37,170 nt of DNA from JACJYC01 sp964558465 (GTDB lineage Bacteria; Bacteroidota; Bacteroidia; Chitinophagales; Saprospiraceae). Position numbers and translations under genes: made by a program. The notes under the pieces are model-generated. The model was not told where the DNA came from and made no database searches. It saw nothing but the letters and a program-made list of their open reading frames with translations. Numbering within the stretch: position 1 is the stretch's first letter; each line of letters begins with the position of its first letter. The DNA lies in assembly GCA_964558465.1 (NCBI GenBank), contig CAZLEF010000069.1, positions 1-37,170 on the forward strand, given 5' to 3'. Below, piece after piece: positions 7,367-16,445 of this stretch.

Positions 7367-8941
7367 ATGAAAGAATTACCCATAGGACGCCAAACATTCA
7401 GCGAATTTATAGAACAGGACTTGTTGTATGTAGATAAAACCCGTTACGTTTGGGATTTGGTTCGCCAAGGCAAGTTTTATTTTTTATCGCGTCCACGTCG
7501 CTTTGGCAAGTCTTTGTTATTGACCACTTTGAAGTCATTTTTCGAAGGCCGGGAAGACCTTTTCAGAGGGCTTTTTATTCATGATAAAGTCAAGGAATGG
7601 AAAAAACATCCGGTTGTACATATTGACTATTCCCTGGTGGAATACAAAAAAAGCAAGGAGGTTTTCGAAGATTCGCTTTTGAGTTACCTAAGCAGTATTG
7701 CCCGCAATTTTGAAATAGAAATTCAACAAACGGTTATCCAGAATTTTTTCAGGGAGCTTATCATAGAATTGTATAATCGCAATGGCGAGGTGGTTGTTCT
7801 CATCGACGAATACGACAAACCACTGGTAGATTCTTTGACCGACGAAAACCAATTCAAAGAAAACCGGGAAATCTTGCGAAGCCTGTATAGCAGCATAAAA
7901 GGGTTAGATGAGTATCTCCGGTTTGTGATGTTGACCGGTGTGAGCCGTTTTGCAAAAGTGAGCGTTTTTTCAGGCATGAATAACCTGGAGGACATCAGCA
8001 TGAGCGATGCGTTCAGTTGCATTGCAGGTTTCACACAGGAAGAATTGGAGAAAAATTTCGACGCTCATCTTCAACCGCTCCCTTCAAGGTACAATATGCC
8101 CTTTACACCGTTCATGCAGGAAGTAAAATTCCATTACAACGGTTTTTCCTGGGATGGCGTCAATCGTTTGTACAACCCCTTTTCCGTACTGAGATTTTTA
8201 AAGGAGGGGGTATTTGATAATTTCTGGTTCTCGACCGGAACGCCAACCTTCCTTATTGATATCATCAAACAACAAAAACAACTCCCGGAATCCCTGGAAC
8301 AGCTGAAAACTAACGACCTCACAGGCAGTTCCATGCAAATCCGGAATTTCCCTCTTGTACCGTTACTTTTCCAGACCGGTTATCTGACGGTGGCAAAGAT
8401 TGAGATGGAAGGGGTTAACCGACGCTTTATTCTCGATTATCCAAATGAAGAAGTCTGCCATTCATTCCTGACCTATATAGCCGCTGCTTTTGTAGAAAAA
8501 GACGAGTTTGAAATTCAGCCGGAAGCCCTTGAGTTGCGCGATGCCCTCAGAGAGGAGCGCCCACATGATTTTATTATTCGATTGCAAGGTTTTCTGGCCG
8601 ATATCCCAGCTCGCCTGCACATTCCTAAAAAGGCTTATTTTCATTCTCTCTTTTACCTGATGCTGCGACTCACCGGCGTGCGTTTGCTGTTGGAGAAAGA
8701 AACCAGTACAGGCCGTATTGACGCCGTACTCGAATTTTCCGATAAGGTTTACATCATGGAATTCAAATTTGGGACAGGGTCGCGGATCAAAAATGTAAAA
8801 ACCCTGTCCCGAAACGCCCTTATCCAAATCGAAAATCGGCAATACCACTTGCCCTATCTCCAGACTGGCAAAAAAGTTATCCTTTTTGGAATCGGTTTTC
8901 TGGACAAACAACTGGACGGCCGCCTGAAATTCCTGTCATAA
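7367..8941 (+). CDS. AAA-ATPase-like protein fused to a PD-(D/E)XK nuclease-like domain
   Basis: 524 residues from ATG 7367. This start gives the family's usual opening, MKELPIGRQTFSEFIEQD. An upstream in-frame ATG at 7241 would add 42 atypical residues and put the promoter box inside the gene. The Walker A-like motif RPRRFGKSLLL lies near residue 42 and the Walker B motif VVVLIDEYDKP near 145. Near residues 449-468 a nuclease-type core is visible: an aspartate in GRIDAVLEF, then MEFKFG with the E-x-K pair. The domain order matches AAA-ATPase-like (PF09820) plus PDDEXK_9 (PF08011) proteins, which occur in many copies in Bacteroidota and have no firm function. Key residues look intact, so it may be active. 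Codon use is more AT-rich than in flanking genes, suggesting transfer. Confidence 0.9.
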   Translation: MKELPIGRQTFSEFIEQDLLYVDKTRYVWDLVRQGKFYFLSRPRRFGKSLLLTTLKSFFEGREDLFRGLFIHDKVKEWKKHPVVHIDYSLVEYKKSKEVFEDSLLSYLSSIARNFEIEIQQTVIQNFFRELIIELYNRNGEVVVLIDEYDKPLVDSLTDENQFKENREILRSLYSSIKGLDEYLRFVMLTGVSRFAKVSVFSGMNNLEDISMSDAFSCIAGFTQEELEKNFDAHLQPLPSRYNMPFTPFMQEVKFHYNGFSWDGVNRLYNPFSVLRFLKEGVFDNFWFSTGTPTFLIDIIKQQKQLPESLEQLKTNDLTGSSMQIRNFPLVPLLFQTGYLTVAKIEMEGVNRRFILDYPNEEVCHSFLTYIAAAFVEKDEFEIQPEALELRDALREERPHDFIIRLQGFLADIPARLHIPKKAYFHSLFYLMLRLTGVRLLLEKETSTGRIDAVLEFSDKVYIMEFKFGTGSRIKNVKTLSRNALIQIENRQYHLPYLQTGKKVILFGIGFLDKQLDGRLKFLS

Positions 8942-9180
8942 GCGCCTCTGACGACCGCCCTCTTCCACTCAATTTTCGGCTTTTTATGGGCTTTTTTTTA
9001 TGTTCCTTAACGGACACCTGTGTTCGGATACGAACAGTAAAACCGGCGCATCGCTCTGTAAACAACTCATTATCAATACTAAAAAAATTGGCATGGAACT
9101 GGCTGCACTAAAATTCGCAGGCGCCCTGCTTTGAACCTGCAAAGAAAATAATTGAAAATCAACTTTTTAAAATATAGGCC

Positions 9181-11643
9181 ATGATCCGGAATTATCTGAA
9201 AACCGCCTTGCGCAATTTTCGCAGAAATACCCTCTACACGTGGCTCAATATCACCGGGTTGACCTTCGGGCTGGGTTGTTTCCTGCTGCTCGGTTTGTAT
9301 TTGTTTGATGAACTGACCTTCGACCAGCGCCACGCCCAGGCAGATCGCATTTTCCGGGTTATTGAACACAAAAAAACAAAAAATGAAGACCTCCATATAG
9401 CCGGTACCAGTTTCCGGCTCGCAGAAGACGCCAAAAAAAACATCGGCGAAATTGAAAATACCGCCAGAATAGCGCGTTTCGGCCGGGCCAACCTGATGAA
9501 TCCCGACAAACCGGAGTACAAAGTTCATGAAGTTCTTGCTATCGCCGATAATGGCTTAATGGAAATTTTTGATTTTCAGGCGCTTGAGGGTAATCCAAAA
9601 ACTGCATTGGTCGAACCGAATTCCATCGTCGTGACCGAGGAGCTGGCTGAACGGTACTTCCAAACCAGCGATGTTTTGGGTAAAACACTGCATATGGACT
9701 TCCAGGAAGCTCCCTTGAAAATCACTGCGGTTTTAAAAAACCACCCTCGAAATTCGAGCCTTGATTTCCCGTTGGTCATTTCAGAAGCCACCTTTCTGGC
9801 CGATACGAGTTACCGCCAGGATGTAAATGGCGATTGGTCGTCCAACAACTTTATGACCTTCGCATTACTCGGAAAAAAGACCGATCCCAACCTGGTTGCA
9901 CCCAAATTAACCGAACTGGTCTACAACAACTTCAAACCGGAAGAGGGCGCCTCGATGTCGTATAGCCTGCAGGCGCTCAAAGACATGCACCTTTATTCCG
10001 AAAATATCGTGGACGCCGCCCGAAATCCCAACGTCGCAGCCCTCAACAGCGGATCGCTTTTTTACCTGAATATATTCGGAACCGTAGCGTTGTTTGTCCT
10101 GTTGATCGCCTGTATCAACTATATGAACCTGACCACCGCCAAAGCATCCAACCGCAGTAAAGAGATCGGAATCCGGAAAACCATCGGGGCCTTCCGTCAA
10201 CACCTCATCACCCAGTTTATGGCGGAATCGACGTTGATTACGGCGGTATCTTTTGTCCTGGCAATCGCCCTGGTGAATATGCTGCTGCCTGCTTTTAATC
10301 AATTCACCCAGAAGGAACTCACCCTTGATTTTTCCACCGATCCCCGGGTCTGGGTTTTCAGCCTCGCGACCCTGATCATTACGGGCCTGATGGCAGGCAG
10401 CTACCCTTCACTCGTTTTGTCGAATTACAACCCCGTAACGCTTCTGAAAAAGCTCAAACTCAGAAACAAGGGAAATTTGTCGCTGCGCAAAGCCCTGGTG
10501 ATTTTTCAGTTTTCGGTTTCCGTATTGATGATCATCGCGACCATCGTATTGTACCAGCAAGTGCGGTACCTGGACAACAAAGATCTGGGTTTCAAAAAGG
10601 ACCTTCTGGTGGTTGTGGACATCAACAGCGGTCAGATCCGGCAGCGATCGGAAACCGTGCAGGCAGAGTTTTCAAATATCCCGACCGTTCGCAACGTCTC
10701 CGTAACCTCCCGGGTGCCCGGCGAGTGGAAATCCATCCCAACCGTCAAGGTACGAACTGAGGGCAGCAGTGAAGAAGGCAAGGCAGCCTACTTTCTGGGA
10801 GTTGACGAGGAATTTTTCAAAACCTTCGAAATTGAAGTGTTAAAAGGACAGGGTTTCAGCGGAGCCGCCGACACCTCTTCCATACTCATCAACGAAACCG
10901 CTGCCAAACTGTTGGGCATCACCGAGGCAGCCGGGCAACAAGTGGAAATCCCGGAACGGGCATTTGAAGGCAGTTATTTCCCGTTGCGGGGCGGATTAAT
11001 CTTCCGGCCAAAAATAGTGGGTATTGTAAAGGATTTTCATTTTCAAACCCTTCGCGAAAAAATTGCGCCCCTGGTCATCGGGTACCAGCGCAACCCGATC
11101 CAGAATATTGACTATTTCACCTCCAGAATCGCGCCGGATGATATCCCCGGCGCCTTGCAGAAAATGGAGGCCGCCCTCCTGGCCATCGACCCAAATCATC
11201 CCCTCGAATACCATTTCCTGGACGAACAACTGGCCTTGTTTTATACCGAGGACAACCGGCGTCAAACCATGCTGGTCTGGGCAGCGTTGGCGGCTATTTT
11301 CATCGCATGTATGGGTTTGTTTGGCCTGGCAACCTACGCTGCCGAACAACGCCTGAAGGAAATCGGGGTGCGAAAGGTATTGGGCGCTTCGAATGCCGGG
11401 CTGGTCAGCCTGTTGTCAAAGGATTTCCTCAAGCTGGTGCTCATTGCTATTGTTATCGCTTCGCCCCTCGCCTGGTTTGTAATGAATCGATGGCTCCAGG
11501 AGTTCGCTTACCATATCGACATCCAATGGTGGGTCTTTGTTTTGGCGGGTGTAACAGCGGTAGCCGTGGCTTTTTTAACCGTAAGTTTCCAAAGCCTGAA
11601 AGCGGCCATGGCCAATCCGGTCAAGTCGTTGCAAAGCGAATAA
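9181..11643 (+). CDS. FtsX-like/MacB-type ABC transporter permease
   Basis: 820 residues. This is the long Bacteroidota version of the MacB permease, with two FtsX modules in one chain. A first membrane helix near residues 20-42 is followed by a periplasmic MacB_PCD-like domain (about 50-280). Three helices with the conserved block KASNRSKEIGIRKTIGA then lie at about 290-420. A second anchor near 435-460 leads into a second periplasmic domain, and a final three-helix module (about 695-805) carries the matching block RLKEIGVRKVLGASN. The protein ends in the typical NPVKSLQSE. The ATPase partner is not in the window. Such proteins move substrates across the envelope mechanically; the cargo is not predictable. 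No promoter box was found in the 240-base upstream gap. Confidence 0.92.
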   Translation: MIRNYLKTALRNFRRNTLYTWLNITGLTFGLGCFLLLGLYLFDELTFDQRHAQADRIFRVIEHKKTKNEDLHIAGTSFRLAEDAKKNIGEIENTARIARFGRANLMNPDKPEYKVHEVLAIADNGLMEIFDFQALEGNPKTALVEPNSIVVTEELAERYFQTSDVLGKTLHMDFQEAPLKITAVLKNHPRNSSLDFPLVISEATFLADTSYRQDVNGDWSSNNFMTFALLGKKTDPNLVAPKLTELVYNNFKPEEGASMSYSLQALKDMHLYSENIVDAARNPNVAALNSGSLFYLNIFGTVALFVLLIACINYMNLTTAKASNRSKEIGIRKTIGAFRQHLITQFMAESTLITAVSFVLAIALVNMLLPAFNQFTQKELTLDFSTDPRVWVFSLATLIITGLMAGSYPSLVLSNYNPVTLLKKLKLRNKGNLSLRKALVIFQFSVSVLMIIATIVLYQQVRYLDNKDLGFKKDLLVVVDINSGQIRQRSETVQAEFSNIPTVRNVSVTSRVPGEWKSIPTVKVRTEGSSEEGKAAYFLGVDEEFFKTFEIEVLKGQGFSGAADTSSILINETAAKLLGITEAAGQQVEIPERAFEGSYFPLRGGLIFRPKIVGIVKDFHFQTLREKIAPLVIGYQRNPIQNIDYFTSRIAPDDIPGALQKMEAALLAIDPNHPLEYHFLDEQLALFYTEDNRRQTMLVWAALAAIFIACMGLFGLATYAAEQRLKEIGVRKVLGASNAGLVSLLSKDFLKLVLIAIVIASPLAWFVMNRWLQEFAYHIDIQWWVFVLAGVTAVAVAFLTVSFQSLKAAMANPVKSLQSE

Positions 11644-11686
11644 GTAGTATTTTTTTCCTTAATATTTATGGTCGAACAACATTATT

Positions 11687-11724
11687 AGCTATAAATTTTA
11701 CGGTTAACCATAAAATTTATAGCT
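11687..11724. promoter_or_regulatory. 38-bp palindrome directly upstream of the DUF4143 remnant
   Basis: The arms begin AGCTATAAATTTTA and the centre is GGTTAACC; only one base pair in 19 is mismatched (C11701 against A11710). It ends 13 bases before the relic start codon ATG 11738. It shares 17 of 20 bases with part of the palindromic array at 4910-4929. By position it could be an operator or promoter element, or an RNA hairpin in the 5' leader. Its role is inference. Confidence 0.85.
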
Positions 11725-11737
11725 TTACAAAAAAAAC

Positions 11738-12128
11738 ATGATACCTCGCTTTTAGCCGGAACCTGAGAAAAGAAGTCACCAGCATGGATAAAATATATTT
11801 CCATGACCTGGGCATTCGAAACGCCCTTATCGAGAATTTTAATCAACTTTCCTTCCGCCAGGATACCGGTCAATTGTGGGAAAATTTCCTGCTTTCCGAA
11901 CGCCGGAAAAAAATGGAATACCAAAGAATATACGGTAGCGTTTATTTTTGGCGAACCTACTCCGGCGCCGAACTGGACTATGTCGAAGAAAGAGACGGAC
12001 AACTTTTGGGTTACGAATTTAAATGGAAACCTCAAAAAAGGAATGCGCCCGCCACTTGGCTCGGAACTTATTCCAACTCATCCTATCAACTGATCAACCG
12101 CGACAATTTCACAACCTTCATCCTTTAA
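11738..12128 (+). pseudogene. internally deleted DUF4143-type AAA ATPase remnant
   Basis: The 3' part is open from ATG 11784 to 12128. Homology can be followed upstream in that frame to about 11745, reading LAFSRNLRKEVTSMDKIYFH, then DLGIRNALIENF. This is the usual start of the C-terminal DUF4143 domain of ATP-binding proteins about 380-400 residues long. The D/E-rich block YSGAELDYVEE and GYEFKW are the domain's nuclease-like residues. Just upstream, in another frame, ATG 11738 reads MIPRF and then a stop; MIPR is the common first tetrapeptide of the same family. So an original start and an original C-terminus are joined, and about 250-300 codons including both Walker motifs are missing. The stop at 12128 is 4 bases from the convergent LptD-like gene's stop. 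Confidence 0.75.
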
Positions 12129-12132
12129 CCTT

Positions 12133-14841
12133 CTAAAACACCCTCCGCGCATCCACATTGTTCCGGTCATACGGGATCTTGATAAAATCGAGCGTACCGG
12201 GTTTCACCCGGACGTAGAAGCTGTAAGTCCCCCGCGTAGGCGCCCAACTCATGCCCATCTCCCAGCAATGCAGGTCGCGGCTGAAGCTCAGGTAGGGGTA
12301 GGTCAGGCTTTTCTGCACAAAATCGTAGCCGATGCGGGAGATCGTGATATTCCATTTTCTGGAAAGCTGGATGGCGCCCTGCAGGTCGATGGAATTGGTG
12401 AGCATCGTGAAGGTATCGCGGCCGGTGGGTAGCCGGTCGAGGCCGAAGGTCATGTTGTGGTTGATCGAAAAATTTTCGAACAGGCTGAGAAAATCCGTCT
12501 CTTCTACCCTTTTGAACTCTTCCTCTCCGTCCTGCGGCACTTCTTCGACCACCTCCTCTTCTTTTCCCTGAAAAATAGCCCGGATCTTTCCTACCGTCAT
12601 GCGGGTATTGAGGTTGATGTCGGCGCTGACAAACTCGACGAGGTTGCCGTTGGTGCGCCAGGTGGTTTTGTCTACCCTCCGGTAGATTCCCTTGTCATCC
12701 AGTTCGCGCACCAGGGGGTCAAACGTGGCGCTGAGCCCCAGGGTGGTGGCGCCTTTGAAAAAGCGGGTCGTGCCGCGCATGCTCACCGGGCTCCATTTCA
12801 GGGAGTCGGCCGCAAAATTGTAGTTTCCGTTGATGTAGATATTGTCGAAGAGTTTGAGTTTCTTTTCCGTCGAGTCTTTTTTTGACCAGAGTTTGGCTTC
12901 AAAAATATTGTTGATGCTGTAACTCAACGCCATCTGCCGGCCGCTTGCGGGGGGCCCTCCGTAAATGCCGCGGTCGAAGACCCCGTAGCGCGCCAGTACC
13001 TGGGTGTCGCGGGGTGTGGGCACATACCGGTAGTACCCCAGGTCTTCATTCAGGTAATCCGGCGCGTAACCGATCGTGACCGAGGGTTTGATCACGTGCC
13101 GCATCCCGCGCAACCAGCCCGATTTAAATTTTACCGTGCCGAAGATCTGGGTATTGAGGCTCAGCCCCGCGCTAATGGTCCGGAAGGCCTTGAAACCCGG
13201 CAACAGCGTATCCTGCAGGTAGCCGAAACTGTTGATCCTGATTTCCTGTTCGCCCGTGGAACTGTTGATGATCGTATCGGCGTCGATTTCCCTTATGAAT
13301 TCACGGTTCAGCGATTTAAAATTCCAGACTTCCCGGTAACTGACGCTCGGGTTGAGGCTGAAATACTTGAGAACTTTGAAGGACGTGCCGGTACTGATAT
13401 CGTGTTTGGCGCCGTATTGCGCGTCTGCCAGGGTTTGGGAACTGAAAAAAGTGGTATCGGCCCCAATGAAAGTGCTCTTGGCCTCGCCCTGGTACCGGAG
13501 GGTGATATTTTCGTACCAGCGTTCTTTGTTGCTGGGTTTCTGGCTTCTGAAGGGGTACAAGGTCTGGGTCTGGAAATTGATCACCGGGAAATTGACGGTC
13601 ATTTGCCGGGAGTTGGTGTTCTGGCTATGGCTGAAGGCCACACTGAGGTTGAGGGGTTTGTCGGTCCAGTTCTTCACAAAGCTGAAGTTGGAGTTGATCT
13701 GGTTCTCAAGTACGCTGCGGGCGTCGTTGTACACCCGGCGCTGGTAATCATTGGTCTGGAAACGGATGGATCCGCCGATATTGATGGAAGGGTGCGCGGC
13801 CCGGTCCTGGTTATGGGTCCAGTTGACTACAAACGAGCGTGGCCGGGAGATGGATCCATCGCTGTTTTCCTGGCGCCGGATATCAAATCCCACCCGGAAA
13901 TTGCCGCGGTATTTGTAGCGCTTGACATATTGGGATTCCACAGCCAGCCCCCAGGTGCCTTTCACATAGATATTGCTTTTCAGCGAGAGGTTGATATGGT
14001 CGCCGATGGGAAAAAACCAGCCGATGCCCTCAAAGCCAAAACCCCATTGTTCGGAATAGCTGTAATCGTTGGGGAATAAAAGGCCGGTGCTGCGGCCTTT
14101 GGAAATGGGAAAAAACCCGAAAGGCAGCCACAAGGGGGTCGGCACCCCCATGATCTCCAGGTTGGAAGGGCCGACAACAACGATCTTGTCGGGGATCAGT
14201 TTCTGGCGCTGGCTGCGGATGCCGAAATGGGGTACAGGCGCGGTGCAGGTTGTAAAAATGGCGTTCTGGTTAAAAATGACGTCGTTGGAAGGCAAGGTAG
14301 TATCCCGGGTGGGCGGTCCGCTGATGAATTTGGCTTTTTCCCCGTGTACGATAATATCTTCATATTTGGAAGTGACTTCGTACACCACGCCCTTCCGGCT
14401 TTGAAAGTTGTACCGCATCCGTTTGGCGGTAAAAGTCTGGTCGCCGTCGGCAAACTCCGGCAACTGCGCGGGCCTGCCAAGGCTGTCGGGCATACCTTCG
14501 GCGGTGACGATATTGGTCTGCCAGTCAAAAACGATATGGCCTGCTTTCAGATTGATCGTGTTGTATTTGACCTCCGCCTGACCGTACAAATGAATTTTCT
14601 GACCGGCAATATCGTAGATCATGGAATCCGCTGCGGTGTATTCCACCGGCCCGTCGAGGGAATCCTGGGAAAGGACCACGCCCAGGGCAGGGTCAAGCAA
14701 CGGATTGCGGGGAAGCGTATCTTTTGCAATAACCAGGCTGTCGGGCCGGGATAAAGTGTCCAAACGGACCGGTTGCTGCGCCAGGAGAGCCCCGCAGGTG
14801 ACAAAGAAAAAGAAAATTCCAGGCGTTATATTTGTTCTCAA
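12133..14841 (-). CDS. lptD: LptD/OstA-like outer membrane protein
   Basis: 902 residues. A TTG start at 14841 gives MRTNITPGIFFFFVTCGALL, a signal peptide; an in-frame TAA two codons upstream rules out anything longer, and AAAGGA lies 9 bases ahead. An N-terminal OstA-like region (about 60-200) has the LptA/LptD pattern, for example MIYDIAGQKIHLYGQAEVKY and an alternation of short beta strands. The rest is rich in alternating polar and aromatic strands, as in a large outer membrane beta-barrel, with tyrosine- and tryptophan-rich turns. LptD inserts lipopolysaccharide into the outer leaflet; Bacteroidota homologues are diverged. It is divergently arranged with the amidase gene, whose promoter lies over this gene's 5' end. 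Confidence 0.85.
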   Translation of the reverse strand: MRTNITPGIFFFFVTCGALLAQQPVRLDTLSRPDSLVIAKDTLPRNPLLDPALGVVLSQDSLDGPVEYTAADSMIYDIAGQKIHLYGQAEVKYNTINLKAGHIVFDWQTNIVTAEGMPDSLGRPAQLPEFADGDQTFTAKRMRYNFQSRKGVVYEVTSKYEDIIVHGEKAKFISGPPTRDTTLPSNDVIFNQNAIFTTCTAPVPHFGIRSQRQKLIPDKIVVVGPSNLEIMGVPTPLWLPFGFFPISKGRSTGLLFPNDYSYSEQWGFGFEGIGWFFPIGDHINLSLKSNIYVKGTWGLAVESQYVKRYKYRGNFRVGFDIRRQENSDGSISRPRSFVVNWTHNQDRAAHPSINIGGSIRFQTNDYQRRVYNDARSVLENQINSNFSFVKNWTDKPLNLSVAFSHSQNTNSRQMTVNFPVINFQTQTLYPFRSQKPSNKERWYENITLRYQGEAKSTFIGADTTFFSSQTLADAQYGAKHDISTGTSFKVLKYFSLNPSVSYREVWNFKSLNREFIREIDADTIINSSTGEQEIRINSFGYLQDTLLPGFKAFRTISAGLSLNTQIFGTVKFKSGWLRGMRHVIKPSVTIGYAPDYLNEDLGYYRYVPTPRDTQVLARYGVFDRGIYGGPPASGRQMALSYSINNIFEAKLWSKKDSTEKKLKLFDNIYINGNYNFAADSLKWSPVSMRGTTRFFKGATTLGLSATFDPLVRELDDKGIYRRVDKTTWRTNGNLVEFVSADINLNTRMTVGKIRAIFQGKEEEVVEEVPQDGEEEFKRVEETDFLSLFENFSINHNMTFGLDRLPTGRDTFTMLTNSIDLQGAIQLSRKWNITISRIGYDFVQKSLTYPYLSFSRDLHCWEMGMSWAPTRGTYSFYVRVKPGTLDFIKIPYDRNNVDARRVF

Positions 14842-14863
14842 GGGTTAAAATCCTTTATTTTTG
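14831..14863 (+). promoter_or_regulatory. promoter for the amidase gene (TTTG, 21 bases, TATTTTTG)
   Basis: TTTG at 14831-14834 and an exact TAnnTTTG box at 14856-14863 are separated by 21 bases, matching the Bacteroidota -33/-7 promoter pattern. Transcription would start near 14870. This makes ATG 14873 almost leaderless and favours ATG 14921 as the translation start. The promoter overlaps the first codons of the divergent LptD-like gene. Confidence 0.5.
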
Positions 14864-14920
14864 CCAATTCGAATGAAGCAATATTTCCCAAAAAATAAAA
14901 ATGAGAAAACGACAGCGTCG

Positions 14921-16345
14921 ATGACATACCCAATAAAATCCCTTCTGCAAACGATCTTTTGCTGCCTTGTGCCGGCTCTCCTTAACGGATTTAACTTTTC
15001 ATTTTCAATTCCTCCGACCGAATTGGCTGTTGGAAGCGGCAAATTTAGCGATCCATCCTCAAACCCGGAAGGATCTTACCGGATTAAAACCGTCGTGATC
15101 GATGCAGGCCACGGCGGACACGACCCGGGCTGCCTCGGCAGCCATTACAAGGAAAAAAACATTGCGCTGGCCATCGCCAGGGCAGTTGCAGCCGAAATGA
15201 GCGCCCGCTTTCCGGACGTCAGGTTCATCCTCACCCGCGAAGACGACACCTTCATCCCCCTGTATGAAAGAGCCGCCATCGCCAACCGCAATAATGCCGA
15301 CCTGTTCATCTCCATTCATTGCAATTATATGCCCGGCAGCAAGGCTACCAAGGGAACCGAAACCTACGTGATGGGCCTGCACAAAGCCGAACACAACCTG
15401 GCCGTCGCCAAACGGGAAAACGCGTCTATCCTGCTGGAAGAAAACTATGAAAAGAATTACGACTGGGATCCCAATTCGCCGGAAGGCCATATCATGCTCA
15501 GCATGTACCAGAACGCCTACCTGGAGCAAAGCATCCTGCTGGCCGATAAGATCGAGTCCCGGCTTGCCGGCGACGCCGCCCGCAAAAGCAGGGGAGTCAA
15601 ACAAGCCGGGTTTGTCGTATTGAAAGAAACAACCATGCCCAGCATCCTGATAGAAGCCGGGTTTTTAAGCAACGCGGAAGAAGAAGCCTTTCTGAACACG
15701 GAAGAAGGGCAAACAACCGTTGCCGGCGCCATTGTCGCCGCTTTTGAGGAATACAAAAATGAACTGGAAGGCAACGCCAAAGCAACATTCGCCGCAGCAA
15801 CCAAGCCCGTGCAAAAACCAACGGATGCGCCCCGCAAGCAGAGCCCGCCTCCACAGGTATATACCCCCGCTCCCGCCCGTTCGCCGGTACAGGCCAATGT
15901 GCAGCAGGTAGAAAATAAAACCTTACCCGCTTACAACTCGCAACCGCCCCAACGGGAAAGGATGATCATTCCGATGCAAAACCAACCCCAGGCCCAAACC
16001 GCACACCAGCAAATAGCCTATGACCAACCTGCCGCGGTAAAAACATCGGCCAAAATCAACCCCGACAGAAATGCCGGCATACGGTTTTGTGTACAATTGG
16101 CAGCATCCCCCAAACCGCTGGATACCCAATCCGCCAAATGGACAAACATCAAATACCTGGTTGAAATGGTAAAAGAAGATAACCTGTACAAATACCAGGC
16201 CCGAAATTTTGACAGCCACGAACAAGCCTCTGACGCACGCCTGGAGTTGCAACGGCTGGGATTCTCCGACGCTTTTATTGTCGCTTATAAAAACGGCGTT
16301 AAAATGCCTGTCGAGGAAGCCATCAAGGCATTGGGCGCCGATTGA
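14921..16345 (+). CDS. N-acetylmuramoyl-L-alanine amidase (Amidase_3) with C-terminal SPOR-like domain
   Basis: 474 residues from ATG 14921, which opens with a signal-like stretch (MTYPIKSLLQTIFCCLVPAL). ATG 14873 is an alternative, and the TTG at 14861 is unlikely because it overlaps the promoter box. The zinc amidase domain cleaves the bond between N-acetylmuramic acid and L-alanine in peptidoglycan. Its ligands are visible: H in DAGHGGHDPG, E in HYKEKNIAL, H in FISIHCNY, and the catalytic E in ILIEAGFLSN. A Pro/Gln-rich linker (roughly 300-385) leads to a final 85-residue SPOR-like fold with IRFCVQLAAS and SDARLELQRLGFSDAFIV, which would bind denuded glycan at division sites. The MCE gene follows on the same strand with its own candidate promoter. 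Confidence 0.92.
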   Translation: MTYPIKSLLQTIFCCLVPALLNGFNFSFSIPPTELAVGSGKFSDPSSNPEGSYRIKTVVIDAGHGGHDPGCLGSHYKEKNIALAIARAVAAEMSARFPDVRFILTREDDTFIPLYERAAIANRNNADLFISIHCNYMPGSKATKGTETYVMGLHKAEHNLAVAKRENASILLEENYEKNYDWDPNSPEGHIMLSMYQNAYLEQSILLADKIESRLAGDAARKSRGVKQAGFVVLKETTMPSILIEAGFLSNAEEEAFLNTEEGQTTVAGAIVAAFEEYKNELEGNAKATFAAATKPVQKPTDAPRKQSPPPQVYTPAPARSPVQANVQQVENKTLPAYNSQPPQRERMIIPMQNQPQAQTAHQQIAYDQPAAVKTSAKINPDRNAGIRFCVQLAASPKPLDTQSAKWTNIKYLVEMVKEDNLYKYQARNFDSHEQASDARLELQRLGFSDAFIVAYKNGVKMPVEEAIKALGAD

Positions 16346-16409
16346 ACCGTTCAACTTTTTTAAATGAAGGGCGTTTTTCTGGATTATCCAACATTATTAC
16401 AAATTCTTC

Positions 16410-16417
16410 TAGCTTTG
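16410..16417 (+). promoter_or_regulatory. candidate promoter -7 box (TAGCTTTG)
   Basis: Exact TAnnTTTG match 29 bases upstream of the MCE start codon, giving a leader of about 20 bases. No convincing -33 element is visible. Confidence 0.4.
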
Positions 16418-16445
16418 CGGGCTTGCTCAGCTTAAAAACAGCAAA

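Noticed and set aside
13096..14079. 327-codon open frame antisense to the LptD-like gene
   Set aside because: Shadow of a GC-rich gene; no recognisable domain, and the opposite strand has signal peptide and beta-barrel pattern.
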